DNA of 64,000 nucleotides. Source: Pseudomonas mosselii (lineage in GTDB: Bacteria > Pseudomonadota > Gammaproteobacteria > Pseudomonadales > Pseudomonadaceae). The stretch covers positions 1,391,001 through 1,455,000 of the forward strand of contig NZ_CP081966.1 of the NCBI RefSeq assembly GCF_019823065.1, written 5' to 3'. Both the position numbers and the translations under genes were made by a program. Positions 1 to 9,148 of the stretch are shown here, in pieces; position 1 is the stretch's first letter; every line of letters begins with the position of its first letter. Below the pieces are notes generated by a model. That model saw nothing but the letters and a program-made list of their open reading frames with translations, did no database searches and was not told the DNA's origin.

Positions 1-243
1 GGCGGCGTGGCCTTCCGTGGCGCCTTCCTGATCGACACCAACGGTGTTGTCCGCTCGCAGATCGTCAATGACCTGCCGCTGGGCCGCAACATGGACGAGC
101 TGCTGCGCCTGGTAGACGCCCTGCAATTCCACGAAGAGCACGGCGAAGTCTGCCCGGCCAACTGGAAGAAAGGCGACAAGGGCATGAACGCTTCGCCGGA
201 AGGCGTTGCTGCCTATCTGAGCGAGAACGCTGGCAAGCTGTAA
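1..243 (+). CDS. 2-Cys peroxiredoxin (AhpC/Prx1 type), C-terminal part
   Basis: The reading frame is open from the first base, so the gene begins before the window. The 80 visible residues are the C-terminal third of a typical 2-Cys peroxiredoxin, a thiol peroxidase that reduces hydrogen and alkyl peroxides in the cytoplasm. Diagnostic features are the FRGAFLID strand, the NDLPLGRN segment and the resolving cysteine in VCPANW, followed by the usual 25-30 residue tail. The peroxidatic cysteine lies outside the window. In Pseudomonas a peroxiredoxin-like gene commonly sits next to rnt-pyrC, which fits the genes that follow. A strong terminator lies directly downstream. Confidence 0.93.
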   Translation, partial: GGVAFRGAFLIDTNGVVRSQIVNDLPLGRNMDELLRLVDALQFHEEHGEVCPANWKKGDKGMNASPEGVAAYLSENAGKL

Positions 244-256
244 TTGCCACGCGTAT

Positions 257-287
257 AAAAAACCGGCCCTGGTGGCCGGTTTTTTTA
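257..287. terminator. Rho-independent terminator after the peroxiredoxin gene
   Basis: A perfect hairpin AACCGGCC / GGCCGGTT with a 5-nt loop is preceded by a run of A and followed by a run of T, so it can stop transcripts from both sides. It separates the peroxiredoxin gene from the convergent rnt gene. Confidence 0.9.
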
Positions 288-318
288 TACCCCGCGAGCA
301 TGTCGCGCTAGGCGGGCT

Positions 319-993
319 TCAATCGTTGAAGTCGCGCCAGCCGCCCATTTCTTTCCAACGATTGACGATGCCGCAGAACAGCTCGGCGGTCTTCTCGGTG
401 TCGTAGCGCGCCGAATGCGCTTCGCGTCCGTCAAAGTCGATGTCCGCGCTCTGGCAGGCACGGGCCAGCACGGTCTGGCCGTAGGCGAGGCCGGCGAGGG
501 TGGCGGTATCGAAGCTGGAGAACGGGTGGAACGGGTTGCGCTTGATGTCGTTGCGCGCCACCGCGGCATTGAGGAAGCCCAGGTCGAAGCTGCTGTTGTG
601 CCCGACCAGGATTGCCCGCTTGCAGCCATTGGCCTTCAGCGCCTTGCGCACGCCGCGGAAGATATCGGTCAGTGCGCTTTCCTCGCTCACTGCCATGCGC
701 AGCGGGTGGTCCAGCTTGATGCCGGTGAATTCCAGCGCGGCCGCCTCGATGTTGGCCCCTTCGAACGGTTCGACCCGGTGGAAGTAGGTGTGTTCGGGGA
801 ACAGGAAGCCCTTCTCGTCCATGCCAATGGTGACGGCGGCGATCTCCAGCAGCGCGTCGGTGGCGCTGTTGAAACCGCCGGTCTCGACATCCACCACCAC
901 TGGCAAGTAGCCACGAAAACGCTCGGCCATGGGGTGGCGCGAGCCGCTGCTGACTTGGCTGTCCTGGTCGTCTTCGTACAGGTCTTCGCTCAC
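319..993 (-). CDS. rnt: Ribonuclease T
   Basis: A 224-aa DEDD-superfamily 3'-5' exoribonuclease that trims the 3' ends of tRNA and other stable RNAs. Visible signatures are the Exo I motif VVDVETGGF near residue 35, the [13 protein letters not shown] motif II region and the final [10 protein letters not shown] motif carrying the catalytic His and Asp. The start codon is GTG, overlapping the pyrC stop as GTGA, and a GGAGG ribosome binding site lies 7 nt upstream, which supports this start. The overlap implies translational coupling to pyrC, the same pairing seen in other Pseudomonas. Confidence 0.96.
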   Translation of the reverse strand: MSEDLYEDDQDSQVSSGSRHPMAERFRGYLPVVVDVETGGFNSATDALLEIAAVTIGMDEKGFLFPEHTYFHRVEPFEGANIEAAALEFTGIKLDHPLRMAVSEESALTDIFRGVRKALKANGCKRAILVGHNSSFDLGFLNAAVARNDIKRNPFHPFSSFDTATLAGLAYGQTVLARACQSADIDFDGREAHSARYDTEKTAELFCGIVNRWKEMGGWRDFND

Positions 994-2036
994 GCGTTGT
1001 CCTCCAGCAGGCGCCAGCGCAATTTCTCACCGGCGCGCAGGGGGATCACGGTGTTGTCGCCGAACGGCAGGCTGTCCGGCGCGGTCCATTCCTCACGGAC
1101 CAAGGTGATGGTGTCGGTGTTGCGAGCAAGGCCGTAGAAGTCCGGGCCGTGCTTGCTGGCGAAGCCCTCGAGCTTGTCCAGTGCGTTGCGCTGTTCGAAC
1201 GCCTCGGCATACATCTCGATGGCGGCGTAAGCGGTGTAGCAGCCAGCACAGCCGCAGGCGGCTTCCTTGGCATGCTTGGCGTGGGGCGCCGAGTCGGTGC
1301 CGAGGAAGAACTTCGGATTGCCGCTGGTGGCGGCATCCAGCAGCGCCACCTGGTGGGTGTTGCGCTTGAGGATCGGCAAGCAGTAGAAGTGTGGGCGGAT
1401 ACCGCCGACCAGCATGTGATTGCGGTTGTACAGCAGGTGCTGGGCAGTGATGGTCGCACCAACGTTGGCTGGCGCCTCGGTGACGAACTGCGCGGCGTCG
1501 CTGGTGGTGATGTGCTCGAACACTACCTTCAGGGTCGGGAAGCGTTCGACCAGGCGGCGCATGTGCTCGTCGATGAAGCGCTTCTCGCGGTCGAACACGT
1601 CGATCTCGCTGCGTGTGACTTCTCCGTGCACCAGCAGGGGCATGCCGGTTTCGGCCAGGGCCTCGATCGCCGGGAAGATATTGTCGATGCTGGTCACGCC
1701 CGAATCGGAGTTGGTGGTGGCGCCGGCCGGGTAAAGCTTGGCAGCGTACACGATCCCGCTGGCCTTGGCGGCACGCACATCGTCAGCGCTGGTACGGTCG
1801 GTGAGATAAAGCACCATCAGCGGCTCGAAGCGGCTGCCGGCGGGTCGTGCGGCAAGGATGCGCTCGCGGTAGGCAGCGGCCTCGACGGCGTTGCGCACTG
1901 GCGGAACCAGGTTGGGCATGATGATGGCGCGGGCGAAGGTGCGCGCCACGTCACCGACGGTGTGTGGCAGAACGGCACCATCGCGCAGATGGATGTGCCA
2001 GTCGTCGGGGCGCAGGAGGGTCAGGCGATCGGACAT
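990..2036 (-). CDS. pyrC: Dihydroorotase (class II, PyrC)
   Basis: A 348-aa zinc amidohydrolase that interconverts carbamoyl-aspartate and dihydroorotate in pyrimidine synthesis. The metal-binding HIHLRDG motif is near the N terminus. The lysine in [11 protein letters not shown] is the expected carbamylated residue bridging the two zinc ions, and FEHITT and [10 protein letters not shown] supply further ligands and the catalytic Asp. The length matches class II enzymes of E. coli type. It is the first gene of a two-gene unit with rnt and is transcribed away from motY. Confidence 0.97.
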   Translation of the reverse strand: MSDRLTLLRPDDWHIHLRDGAVLPHTVGDVARTFARAIIMPNLVPPVRNAVEAAAYRERILAARPAGSRFEPLMVLYLTDRTSADDVRAAKASGIVYAAKLYPAGATTNSDSGVTSIDNIFPAIEALAETGMPLLVHGEVTRSEIDVFDREKRFIDEHMRRLVERFPTLKVVFEHITTSDAAQFVTEAPANVGATITAQHLLYNRNHMLVGGIRPHFYCLPILKRNTHQVALLDAATSGNPKFFLGTDSAPHAKHAKEAACGCAGCYTAYAAIEMYAEAFEQRNALDKLEGFASKHGPDFYGLARNTDTITLVREEWTAPDSLPFGDNTVIPLRAGEKLRWRLLEDNA

Positions 2037-2166
2037 TGGAGATTCCAGGCGGGTCGAACTCAGAAGCCAATGCTACCGGAAAACCCCTGTTCGAGCACGG
2101 CTATCAAGTTTTCCGACGGGCGACCGATAGCGTTCAGGTAAGCCGCCAGAATCTGTGGAGCCGACC

Positions 2167-3156
2167 GTGCGCCAGCGTTACCTAGCCCTGTTCACCCTCG
2201 TTGCCAGCTTGCCGGCCGGGGCAATGACCTTCCAGACCCGCGTGGAGAACGTCGCCTGGAAAGTTGAGGGTGACCAGTTCGAATGTCGCCTGATCCAGCC
2301 GATCGACGGTTTCGGCAGCGGCGAGTTCGTGCGCCGCGCCGGCGAGCAGCCAACCTTCCAGCTGCGTTCGGACAGCAATATCCTGGGCGCCGGCTCCGCC
2401 ACCTTGCTGGCCGCCGCCGCGCCCTGGCAGCCCGGGCGCGGCGACATCAACCTTGGTGCGGTGCATATGGCCCGTACCGGGGTGTTGTTCACCTCCAGTC
2501 AGGGCCAGGCCAGCCGTTTGATCAACGGCCTGCTCGATGGACGCAGCACCGTGGTGCGCAACTACCGCGGCGAAGGTGGCCGGCCGATGGAAGTGCATGT
2601 GATGCCGGTCAGTTTCGCCAAGGCCTACAGCGACTACCAGCTGTGCGCCGCCAAGCTGCTGCCGATGAACTACGACCAGATCCGCCAGACCCAGGTCGGC
2701 TTCCCGGGGGGCGGGATCGAGCTGGACAGCTCGGCGCGCGCGCGCTTGGATGTGCTGCTGGACTACCTGAAGGCCGATCCGACGGTCAATCACATCGAAC
2801 TCAATGGTCACTCCGACAACAGCGGCAATCGTCTGACCAACCGCGACACCTCGCGTCGACGGGCGCTGGCGGTGGCCGAGTACCTCAAGGCCCATGGTGT
2901 GCCGGAAGAACAGATCACCGTGCGTTTCCATGGTGAGCGCTACCCGCTGGCCAAGAACAACAGTGCCGCCAACCGCGCGCGCAACCGCCGGGTGAACATC
3001 CAGCTCGAGCGCGTGACGCCGGTCGAGAAGCCGGTGGAGAAACCGGCAGCGCCGGTGCCGCCGTCGACCCCGACACCCGCGTCTACCACACCTGCGCCAA
3101 CGCCTGCGCCAACGCCTGCGGCTGCTGCCACGCCGTCCGCTTCGGCGAAATCCTGA
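2167..3156 (+). CDS. motY: MotY-like flagellar stator-associated OmpA-family protein
   Basis: Encodes about 329 residues: an export signal (roughly 1-20, ending near PAGA), a MotY-type N-terminal domain, an OmpA-like peptidoglycan-binding domain (about 190-290) with NGHSDNSGN and NRARNRRV signatures, and a Pro/Thr/Ala-rich low-complexity tail. MotY forms the periplasmic T-ring that anchors stators of the polar flagellar motor. I chose GTG at 2167 because GGAG lies 6 nt upstream; an in-frame GTG at 2155 lacks a ribosome binding site. The position between pyrC and argG matches motY in other Pseudomonas. The Pro/Ala tail, with its repeated APTP units, is probably variable among strains. Confidence 0.88.
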   Translation: MRQRYLALFTLVASLPAGAMTFQTRVENVAWKVEGDQFECRLIQPIDGFGSGEFVRRAGEQPTFQLRSDSNILGAGSATLLAAAAPWQPGRGDINLGAVHMARTGVLFTSSQGQASRLINGLLDGRSTVVRNYRGEGGRPMEVHVMPVSFAKAYSDYQLCAAKLLPMNYDQIRQTQVGFPGGGIELDSSARARLDVLLDYLKADPTVNHIELNGHSDNSGNRLTNRDTSRRRALAVAEYLKAHGVPEEQITVRFHGERYPLAKNNSAANRARNRRVNIQLERVTPVEKPVEKPAAPVPPSTPTPASTTPAPTPAPTPAAAATPSASAKS

Positions 3157-3284
3157 GAGCGACCACGGGTCGCGCTCTCGACAATTCCTGTCGCTTTGTC
3201 GTCACAAGCTGTCGCCCCATTGTAAATATTTCGGCAAGGCCGGTAGAATCAACGGCTTTCCGTACAACCCCGTGGAGTGATGGC

Positions 3285-4502
3285 ATGGCGGACGTAAAAA
3301 AGGTCGTATTGGCGTATTCCGGCGGCCTTGATACTTCGGTGATTCTCAAGTGGCTGCAGGACACCTACAACTGTGAAGTGGTGACCTTCACCGCTGACCT
3401 CGGCCAGGGCGAGGAGGTCGAGCCGGCCCGCGCCAAGGCCCAGGCGATGGGCGTGAAAGAAATCTACATCGACGATCTGCGCGAAGAGTTCGTGCGTGAC
3501 TTCGTCTTCCCGATGTTCCGCGCCAACACCGTCTACGAAGGCGAGTACCTGCTGGGTACCTCCATCGCCCGTCCGCTGATCGCCAAGCGCCTGATCGAGA
3601 TCGCCAACGAAACCGGCGCCGACGCCATTTCCCACGGTGCCACCGGCAAGGGTAACGACCAGGTGCGCTTCGAGCTGGGTGCCTATGCGCTCAAGCCAGG
3701 CGTCAAGGTCATTGCCCCGTGGCGCGAGTGGGACCTGCTGTCCCGCGAGAAGCTGATGGACTATGCCGAGAAGCACGGCATCCCGATCGAGCGCCACGGC
3801 AAGAAGAAATCGCCGTACTCGATGGACGCCAACCTGTTGCACATCTCCTACGAAGGCGGTGTCCTGGAAGATACCTGGACCGAGCATGAGGAAGACATGT
3901 GGCGCTGGAGCGTCTCGCCGGAGAATGCCCCTGACCAGGCCACCTACCTCGAGCTGACCTACCGCAACGGTGACATCGTTGCCATCGACGGCGTCGAGAA
4001 GACCCCGGCCACCGTGCTGGCCGACCTCAACCGCATCGGCGGCGCCAACGGCATCGGTCGCCTGGACATCGTCGAGAACCGCTACGTCGGCATGAAGTCG
4101 CGCGGCTGCTACGAGACCCCGGGCGGCACCATCATGCTCAAGGCCCACCGCGCCATCGAGTCGATCACGCTGGACCGCGAAGTCGCTCACCTGAAGGATG
4201 AGCTGATGCCCAAGTACGCCAGCCTGATCTACACCGGCTACTGGTGGAGCCCGGAGCGTCTGATGCTGCAGCAGATGATCGACGCCTCCCAGGTCAACGT
4301 GAACGGCGTCGTACGCCTGAAGCTGTACAAGGGCAACGTCACGGTCGTCGGCCGCAAGTCGGACGATTCGCTGTTCGATGCCAATATCGCGACCTTCGAG
4401 GAAGACGGCGGCGCCTACAATCAGGCCGACGCCGCGGGCTTCATCAAGCTCAATGCACTGCGCATGCGCATCGCGGCCAACAAGGGTCGTTCGCTGCTGT
4501 AA
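3285..4502 (+). CDS. argG: Argininosuccinate synthase
   Basis: A 405-aa cytoplasmic enzyme that joins citrulline and aspartate using ATP, the penultimate step of arginine synthesis. The N-terminal PP-loop [12 protein letters not shown] binds [18 protein letters not shown] and the [19 protein letters not shown] segment are signature stretches of the citrulline- and aspartate-binding domain. The length is typical. The gene appears monocistronic: a 128-bp leader precedes it and a strong terminator begins 22 nt after the stop. Confidence 0.98.
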   Translation: MADVKKVVLAYSGGLDTSVILKWLQDTYNCEVVTFTADLGQGEEVEPARAKAQAMGVKEIYIDDLREEFVRDFVFPMFRANTVYEGEYLLGTSIARPLIAKRLIEIANETGADAISHGATGKGNDQVRFELGAYALKPGVKVIAPWREWDLLSREKLMDYAEKHGIPIERHGKKKSPYSMDANLLHISYEGGVLEDTWTEHEEDMWRWSVSPENAPDQATYLELTYRNGDIVAIDGVEKTPATVLADLNRIGGANGIGRLDIVENRYVGMKSRGCYETPGGTIMLKAHRAIESITLDREVAHLKDELMPKYASLIYTGYWWSPERLMLQQMIDASQVNVNGVVRLKLYKGNVTVVGRKSDDSLFDANIATFEEDGGAYNQADAAGFIKLNALRMRIAANKGRSLL

Positions 4503-4520
4503 GCCTATGGTGTATCAGAA

Positions 4521-4548
4521 AAAACCCGGCCTTGGCCGGGTTTTTTCA
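4521..4548. terminator. Rho-independent terminator between argG and the convergent membrane-protein gene
   Basis: An A-run, the perfect stem ACCCGGCC / GGCCGGGT and a T-run form a bidirectional terminator. Its right edge touches the stop codon of the convergent gene. Confidence 0.9.
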
Positions 4549-5001
4549 TGCCCGGGATTCAGCGGGCGGCGCGACCTCGCCTTCCTGCATCGGCGATACC
4601 GACAGGTGGATGCAGGTTCGCGTATCGAGGTTGTACAGGATCCAGCGCCGCTGTCGTCCGTGTGGACGCTCGACCATCCGCAGCACATGGTTTTCGATAA
4701 TCTTCCGGCTGTCGGTACCGGAGATGGCGATGATCATTGCCCCTTTGTCCCTTGCCGCAGAGGGGGGCATTGTTTTATCCGAAGTACAGGCACGCCTGTC
4801 CGGGGCAAAGAGTGAACCGCTATTGAAGTTGAGTGTGAGAAAGAACAGCACGGTGAGGAAGAACGGAAAACCTACCAGGAACCAAGTGTAGACAGTCTGG
4901 CTGTCGTCACTGAGGAATGGTAGTGAGGCCAAGGCGGATCCCTCAATCACACCGGCAAAGACAGCGATAAGAGTCAACGGGCTGATGGGGTCGCGGTTCA
5001 T
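4546..5001 (-). CDS. Hypothetical membrane protein
   Basis: A 151-aa protein that I cannot assign to a family. Hydrophobic stretches at about residues 9-30 and 39-60 predict two membrane segments, followed by a soluble tail of about 90 residues with a basic IVERPHGRQRRW-like part and a SVSPMQEGE end. GC content is below that of neighbouring genes and the codon choice is less biased, so it may be recently acquired or poorly expressed. It sits between argG and an orphan response regulator without a clear partner. Existence as a gene is likely but not certain; its stop abuts the argG terminator. Confidence 0.6.
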   Translation of the reverse strand: MNRDPISPLTLIAVFAGVIEGSALASLPFLSDDSQTVYTWFLVGFPFFLTVLFFLTLNFNSGSLFAPDRRACTSDKTMPPSAARDKGAMIIAISGTDSRKIIENHVLRMVERPHGRQRRWILYNLDTRTCIHLSVSPMQEGEVAPPAESRA

Positions 5002-5372
5002 GATGAGTGCCTGGCCATGCTTTGCTCATCTGTAGCCCGTTTTCCCCAGCCTGTTAAGCGTGGCTTGTTTCCCTACCCAGTAATGGCGTGGTTCGTAGGG
5101 CAGGCCTTTATCCAACCTGTATAGTCGAATTTTCCCGCGAAATGTGTCACCCGGCGACACTTGGATCCAATTTTGGCGACTGTTACTTTCTGACTCGTTG
5201 CGATGGACATGCATGTATTACATTTTGTTAATTAGCTGTTTGTAGGAAGAATCTCTAATAACAGTAGTCCACTTCTTTCGGTGAATCTGCCAGGGAAACC
5301 GCTGCATAAATAATCGTTATGCTCGGGTGTGGTGGTCTATCGAACTAAAAACAACGTATCAATGGGAATCGC
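5002..5372. other. AT-rich intergenic stretch, no supported gene
   Basis: These 371 bases are unusually AT-rich for this genome, especially 5200-5340. The only open frame of note (62 codons on the minus strand, ending near 5026) has no ribosome binding site and no recognisable product. The stretch probably carries the promoter of the response-regulator gene at 5373 and of the membrane-protein gene at 5001. I see no clear operator. Confidence 0.5.
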
Positions 5373-5999
5373 ATGAATAAAGTGCTGATCGTGGATGATC
5401 ACCCGGTCATTCGCCTGGCCGTACGCATGCTGATGGAGCGGCATGGCTACGAGGTGGTGGCGGAGAGCGACAATGGTGTGGATGCCTTGCAACTGACGCG
5501 GGAATATCTGCCGGACATTGTCATTCTGGATATCGGGATCCCCAAACTGGATGGGCTTGAAGTGATTGCCCGAATGACCCTGGCAAGTCCGGGGACCAAG
5601 GTGTTGGTGTTGACGTCTCAGGCGCCAGGGCATTTCTCGATGCGCTGCATGCAGGCAGGGGCGGCGGGTTATGTGTGCAAGCAACAGGAACTGACCGAAC
5701 TGCTCAGCGCGATCAAGGCCGTGCTGTCCGGTTACAGTTACTTCCCCAACCAGGCGTTGCACAAGGGGAGATCGGGTGTGAGTGGCGCCACGGAGATGGA
5801 GATGGTCGAGCGGCTTTCCGGGCGGGAGATGATGGTGCTGCAGCAGCTTGCCCGGGGCAAGAGCAACAAGGAGATCGCCGACAGCATGTTTCTCAGCAAC
5901 AAAACAGTCAGCACCTACAAGACGCGACTGTTGCTCAAGCTCAATGCCCGCTCGCTGGTGGACCTGATCGAACTCGCCCAGCGCCACGGGCTGGCCTGA
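5373..5999 (+). CDS. Orphan response regulator, NarL/LuxR type
   Basis: A 208-aa two-domain transcription factor. The receiver domain (1-120) has the acidic pair D8/D9, the phosphoacceptor D53 in VILDIG, T81 and K103, so it should accept phosphate. The LuxR-type helix-turn-helix occupies about 145-208 with LSGREMMVLQQLARGKSNKEI and FLSNKTVSTYKTRLLLKL. It resembles the BvgA/EvgA/UvrY subgroup. No sensor kinase gene lies nearby, so the cognate partner is unknown. The low-GC leader and isolated position suggest independent control. A terminator follows 11 nt after the stop. Confidence 0.9.
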   Translation: MNKVLIVDDHPVIRLAVRMLMERHGYEVVAESDNGVDALQLTREYLPDIVILDIGIPKLDGLEVIARMTLASPGTKVLVLTSQAPGHFSMRCMQAGAAGYVCKQQELTELLSAIKAVLSGYSYFPNQALHKGRSGVSGATEMEMVERLSGREMMVLQQLARGKSNKEIADSMFLSNKTVSTYKTRLLLKLNARSLVDLIELAQRHGLA

Positions 6000-6008
6000 G
6001 CCTCATTG

Positions 6009-6035
6009 AAAAAGCCTCCGCTCGGGAGGCTTTTG
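6009..6035. terminator. Bidirectional terminator between response regulator and PA3496-family gene
   Basis: AAAAGCCTCC and GGGAGGCTTTT form a stem with a 4-nt loop, flanked by A and T runs. It serves the convergent gene pair on either side. Confidence 0.88.
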
Positions 6036-6041
6036 CGTTTA

Positions 6042-6218
6042 CTACAGGTCGTAGTCGAAGTCGGCCAGTTGCTTTTGCAGGCGTCGTTCCTCAAGCATGT
6101 TGTCAATGGTGCGGCGTTTGCTCAGGTTGGTCTTGGCCGGTTCGGCCTGCGGCTCCACATCGTCGTCCGCACTCTGAAAATCGTCGTCGATTGCCAAGTC
6201 TTCTTTATCGGTGCTCAT
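6042..6218 (-). CDS. PA3496-family putative envelope integrity protein (58 aa)
   Basis: A short gene of 58 codons. The product is acidic at the N terminus (MSTDKEDLAIDDDF), basic in the middle (NLSKRRTIDNMLEERR) and ends in DFDYDL. It matches my recollection of the PA3496 family, a small conserved Pseudomonas protein always found next to nth. Its function is not established; the family name rests on genetic association with envelope integrity. GGAG lies 8 nt before the ATG, supporting the start. It is transcribed in the same direction as nth, about 100 bp downstream of it. Confidence 0.8.
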   Translation of the reverse strand: MSTDKEDLAIDDDFQSADDDVEPQAEPAKTNLSKRRTIDNMLEERRLQKQLADFDYDL

Positions 6219-6322
6219 GCGTCACTCCAAGCCAAGGGGCCATTGGCCGTCCTTATAACGGGAATCGCAGAATGGGTAAAAAAGATTTTTTCAATCGCCT
6301 CGAGCAAGTATGAGCTATCGCC

Positions 6323-6961
6323 TCAATCGTCAGAAGTCTTCTGCTTGTATTCGCACAGGTCTTCGATCCGGCAACTGCCGCAGCGCGGTTTTCGGGCCTG
6401 ACAGACATAGCGGCCATGCAGGATCAACCAGTGATGGGCATCGAGCAGATAGTCCCTGGGGACGAACTTGAGCAACTTCTTCTCCACCTCCAGCACGGTT
6501 TTACCCGGCGCGATGCCCGTGCGGTTGCTGACCCGGAAGATATGCGTGTCGACGGCCATGGTGAATTGGCGAAAGGCAGTGTTGAGCACCACATTGGCGG
6601 TCTTGCGGCCAACGCCTGGCAGGGCTTCGAGGGCTTCGCGGGTCTGCGGGACTTCGCCGGCGTGCTGTTCGATCAGCAGGCGGCAGGTTTCGATGACGTT
6701 CTTGGCCTTGCTGTTGTACAGGCCGATGGTCTTGATGTACTCGCTCAGGCCTTCGATGCCCAAGGCGTGGATCGCTTGTGGGGTGTTTGCGGCCGGGAAC
6801 AGGCGAGCGGTGGCCTTGTTGACGCCGACATCCGTCGACTGGGCCGAGAGGATTACCGCTATCAGCAGTTCGAAGGGGGTGGAATAGGCCAGTTCGGTCT
6901 TGGGCTCGGGATTGTCTTCATGCAGCCTGCGAAAGATCTCCAGGCGTTTGGCGGCATTCAT
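6323..6961 (-). CDS. nth: Endonuclease III
   Basis: A 212-aa DNA glycosylase/AP lyase that removes oxidised pyrimidines in base excision repair. The helix-hairpin-helix LPGVGRKTANVVLN contains the catalytic Lys, VDTHIFRVSNR contains the catalytic Asp, and the C-terminal cysteine array C-x6-C-x2-C-x5-C (CQARKPRCGSCRIEDLC) binds a [4Fe-4S] cluster. Length and architecture are standard. The start lies 4 nt after the rnfE stop, so it is the last gene of the rnf-like transcription unit, as in other Pseudomonas. Confidence 0.98.
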   Translation of the reverse strand: MNAAKRLEIFRRLHEDNPEPKTELAYSTPFELLIAVILSAQSTDVGVNKATARLFPAANTPQAIHALGIEGLSEYIKTIGLYNSKAKNVIETCRLLIEQHAGEVPQTREALEALPGVGRKTANVVLNTAFRQFTMAVDTHIFRVSNRTGIAPGKTVLEVEKKLLKFVPRDYLLDAHHWLILHGRYVCQARKPRCGSCRIEDLCEYKQKTSDD

Positions 6962-6965
6962 GGGG

Positions 6966-7490
6966 TCAGCGGGTTCCTTGACGGCGTGAGGCGGTGTTCG
7001 ATGGACGCAAGTGATTGTACAGGCCCAGCAGCAGGCCGAGCAGTATCAAGGCGCCAGGAGCCAGTGCGGCGAGGTGTAGGCCGAGAGCATCGCTCAGCAG
7101 TTGGCGGCAGATGCCCAGGGCCAGGCCGGTTGCGAGGACACCGAGCAGTCCTAGCCCCAACTGGCGATATCGGCCAGGTTGTGCTGGCAGTTGCTCACTG
7201 GCCAGGCAGGGCAGGGCCAACAGCAGCGGGTAGAGGGCAAGTTGCTGGGCCAGGGGCATCGCCCAGGCTTGCAGGCCGAGGTGCAGGCAGGTCGCCAAGG
7301 CGGCGGCAAGTACAGTACTTGCCCACAGGCGGGGGCCATGGTCCAGGTGCCTGCGCAGCGGGATCATCAATACCTGGTGCAGGCCTACCAGCAACACTGT
7401 GCAAAGGCTTATCGCCAACGCCTGGACGACAGTGCCGGTCGCGCCGAGCAATGGCACCAGGCTGATTGGCACGGGCCAGCAACGCTTCAT
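6966..7490 (-). CDS. rnfE: RnfE-like integral membrane protein, shortened and degenerate
   Basis: A 174-aa hydrophobic protein with about six predicted membrane helices, encoded where rnfE is expected (after rnfG, before nth). The typical RnfE/RsxE is about 230 residues. The family segment GLCPLLAVT, whose Cys helps bind the [2Fe-2S] cluster at the RnfA/RnfE interface, reads SLVPLLGATGT here, so that Cys is lost. A Cys survives in ALPCLASEQ near the second expected position. The start overlaps the rnfG stop by 4 bp. Identification rests on position and faint similarity; electron-transfer function is doubtful. Confidence 0.72.
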   Translation of the reverse strand: MKRCWPVPISLVPLLGATGTVVQALAISLCTVLLVGLHQVLMIPLRRHLDHGPRLWASTVLAAALATCLHLGLQAWAMPLAQQLALYPLLLALPCLASEQLPAQPGRYRQLGLGLLGVLATGLALGICRQLLSDALGLHLAALAPGALILLGLLLGLYNHLRPSNTASRRQGTR

Positions 7491-8098
7491 GGGGGTGTCT
7501 CACCGAGCAACGCGGGGCGATGTTGGTCGAAGTAGCGCAGCGTATCCTGGATCGCCTCGATGACTGCCCGCGAAGTCACTGTCGCCCCGGCTAGTTGGTC
7601 GAACGCACCCTGGTCACGCTTGAGCGCCCAGGCCTGTTCGGGTGTATCGCGCAGTGTCTGACCGAGAAACTGGTCCAGCCAATGGCGCGCCGGATCGACC
7701 AGTTGATCGCCCAAACCAGGGCTTTCCTGCTGTTTGAGTACACGCACGCCCACCAGACGGCCCGCAGGGCTGATGGCGATCACCAACTCGATGGCACCGC
7801 CATAGCCTTGGACGCTGCTGTGAAGCAGAACAGCGCTGGTGGCTCCCGCCAAGTTGGCGCGGTAGCCGGCCAGCAGATGGCTATGGCTCAGTTTAGTGTC
7901 CGTGAGTGCCACGGGCGTTTGCAATGGCCGGTTGTCGTAGCTGCCCGGTGGCAGCACCTTGAGCCACTGCTGTTCCTGCCACTGGCGGGAGGCCACGGCA
8001 ATCGGTCCGGCGGTGAAGCGCTGCCAGGCCAGTGTCGCGGCAATTGCCAGTCCTGCCACCAGTAGCAGCACTGCGGTACTGCGTTTGCGGGCGATCAT
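7487..8098 (-). CDS. rnfG: RnfG-like FMN-binding protein
   Basis: A 203-aa protein with one N-terminal membrane anchor (about residues 8-25) and a periplasmic FMN-binding domain. The covalent flavinylation motif is present as AGATVTSRAV near residue 170; the Thr that takes FMN in a phosphoester bond is retained. GYGGAIELVIAISPAGRLVGVRVL and ESPGLGDQ are typical of the domain. It overlaps rnfD and rnfE by 4 bp on each side, so the cluster is translationally coupled. FMN attachment would need an ApbE transferase, which is not in this window. Confidence 0.88.
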   Translation of the reverse strand: MIARKRSTAVLLLVAGLAIAATLAWQRFTAGPIAVASRQWQEQQWLKVLPPGSYDNRPLQTPVALTDTKLSHSHLLAGYRANLAGATSAVLLHSSVQGYGGAIELVIAISPAGRLVGVRVLKQQESPGLGDQLVDPARHWLDQFLGQTLRDTPEQAWALKRDQGAFDQLAGATVTSRAVIEAIQDTLRYFDQHRPALLGETPP

Positions 8099-9066
8099 GG
8101 GCAGGCCTGCTGGCGGCGTTCCACCCAGCGGTCAAGGATGGGCGCGACGAGGTTCATCAGCAGGACGGCGAACGCCGTGCCATCGGCGAAGCTGCCCCAA
8201 GTGCGGATCAGGTAGATCAGCAGGCCGGTGCCTATACCGAACAGCAGGCGGGCCTGCGGTTGCTTGCAGCCGGACACCGGTTCGGTGGCGATGAAGAAGG
8301 CGGCGAGCATGGTCGAACCGGACAGCAGGTGCAGCAGTGGCGAGCCGTGGGAGTCGGAGCCGGAGCCATTCCAGCCCAGCAGGCTGGACAGGAACAAGGC
8401 GCCGAGCAGGCCGACGGGGGCCTGCCAGCCGAAGACCTTGCGCTGCAGCAGGAACACCCCGCCGAGCAGGAAGGCGAGATTGACCCACTCGGTGCCACGC
8501 CCACCCAGATGGCCGAACGCCGGGTGACTGGCGAACAGTTCGTCGATGGTCAGGCTACGGTTGTGGCGCAAGACATCAAGCACCGTGGGGCTGGCCCAGG
8601 CGTCGATCCTTTCACTGGCCCCGAAGCTCAGGCTCAGGCTTTCCACGAGCCCAGGTGCCTGACCTGGCCAGTGGTTCATCTGCAGTGGGAAACTCAGCAG
8701 GACGAACCCATAGCCGACCATGGCGGGGTTGAACAGGTTGCGCCCGACGCCACCGAAAGCCTGTTTCCCCAGGCCGATGGCGACGCAAGCCGCCGTCACC
8801 GGCAGCCACCAGGGCGCCTGGCTGGGTAAGGCAGCCGCCAGCAGCGTGGCGGTGACTAGCGCGCTGCCGTCGCCAGCGGCGCAGGCGACCGGCATTCTCC
8901 GCCAGCGCAGCAGCAGCGCTTCGGTGACCAGCGCCGTGCAAGCGCTCAACAGCAGATTGATCAGCACGCCCCAGCCATGCAACCCGAACAGCACCAGCAG
9001 ACCAGGGGCGCAGGCTAGCAGTACCCGTTGCATGGTGCTGCGCAGGCGCGGATCAGTGGTCGTCAT
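8095..9066 (-). CDS. rnfD: RnfD-like membrane subunit
   Basis: A 323-aa polytopic membrane protein of the NqrB/RnfD family. Conserved stretches are GKQAFGGVGRNLFNPAMVGY, LLSFPLQM, the HLLSGSTMLAAFFI helix and the C-terminal DGTAFAVLLMN. The FMN-carrying Thr of the family (ATPLDTF-type motif) appears as ASPTVLDVL, so Thr may be replaced by Ser. I chose the ATG at 9066 because AAGGAAG lies 7 nt upstream; an in-frame extension to 9126 is possible but runs through the stop region of the preceding small ORF. Confidence 0.88.
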   Translation of the reverse strand: MTTTDPRLRSTMQRVLLACAPGLLVLFGLHGWGVLINLLLSACTALVTEALLLRWRRMPVACAAGDGSALVTATLLAAALPSQAPWWLPVTAACVAIGLGKQAFGGVGRNLFNPAMVGYGFVLLSFPLQMNHWPGQAPGLVESLSLSFGASERIDAWASPTVLDVLRHNRSLTIDELFASHPAFGHLGGRGTEWVNLAFLLGGVFLLQRKVFGWQAPVGLLGALFLSSLLGWNGSGSDSHGSPLLHLLSGSTMLAAFFIATEPVSGCKQPQARLLFGIGTGLLIYLIRTWGSFADGTAFAVLLMNLVAPILDRWVERRQQACP

Positions 9067-9148
9067 GGTTTTGCGCTTCCTTGAGGTGTTGCGCAGCAGT
9101 GGCTTCAATTGCCGGGGGCAAGACATTGATGCGTAGGGGCAGGATCAT
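9053..9148 (-). CDS. 31-codon ORF in place of rnfB/rnfC, possible remnant
   Basis: Between rnfA and rnfD, where rnfB and rnfC normally lie, only a 31-codon ORF remains. Its ATG overlaps the rnfA stop as ATGA and its stop lies 11 nt inside rnfD, as expected if the outer junctions of rnfB and rnfC were kept and everything between was deleted. The peptide starts MILPLRINVLPP, vaguely like RnfB N termini that begin M-x-L-x-x-R-I-D-x-L-L-P, and ends in a hydrophilic AAQHLKEAQNHDDH tail. It contains no cysteine. It may be a translated coupling peptide or a relic without function. Confidence 0.45.
   Translation of the reverse strand: MILPLRINVLPPAIEATAAQHLKEAQNHDDH

Noticed and set aside
5026..5214. 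62-codon minus-strand frame in the AT-rich gap.
   Set aside because: No ribosome binding site and no recognisable product; left as intergenic.
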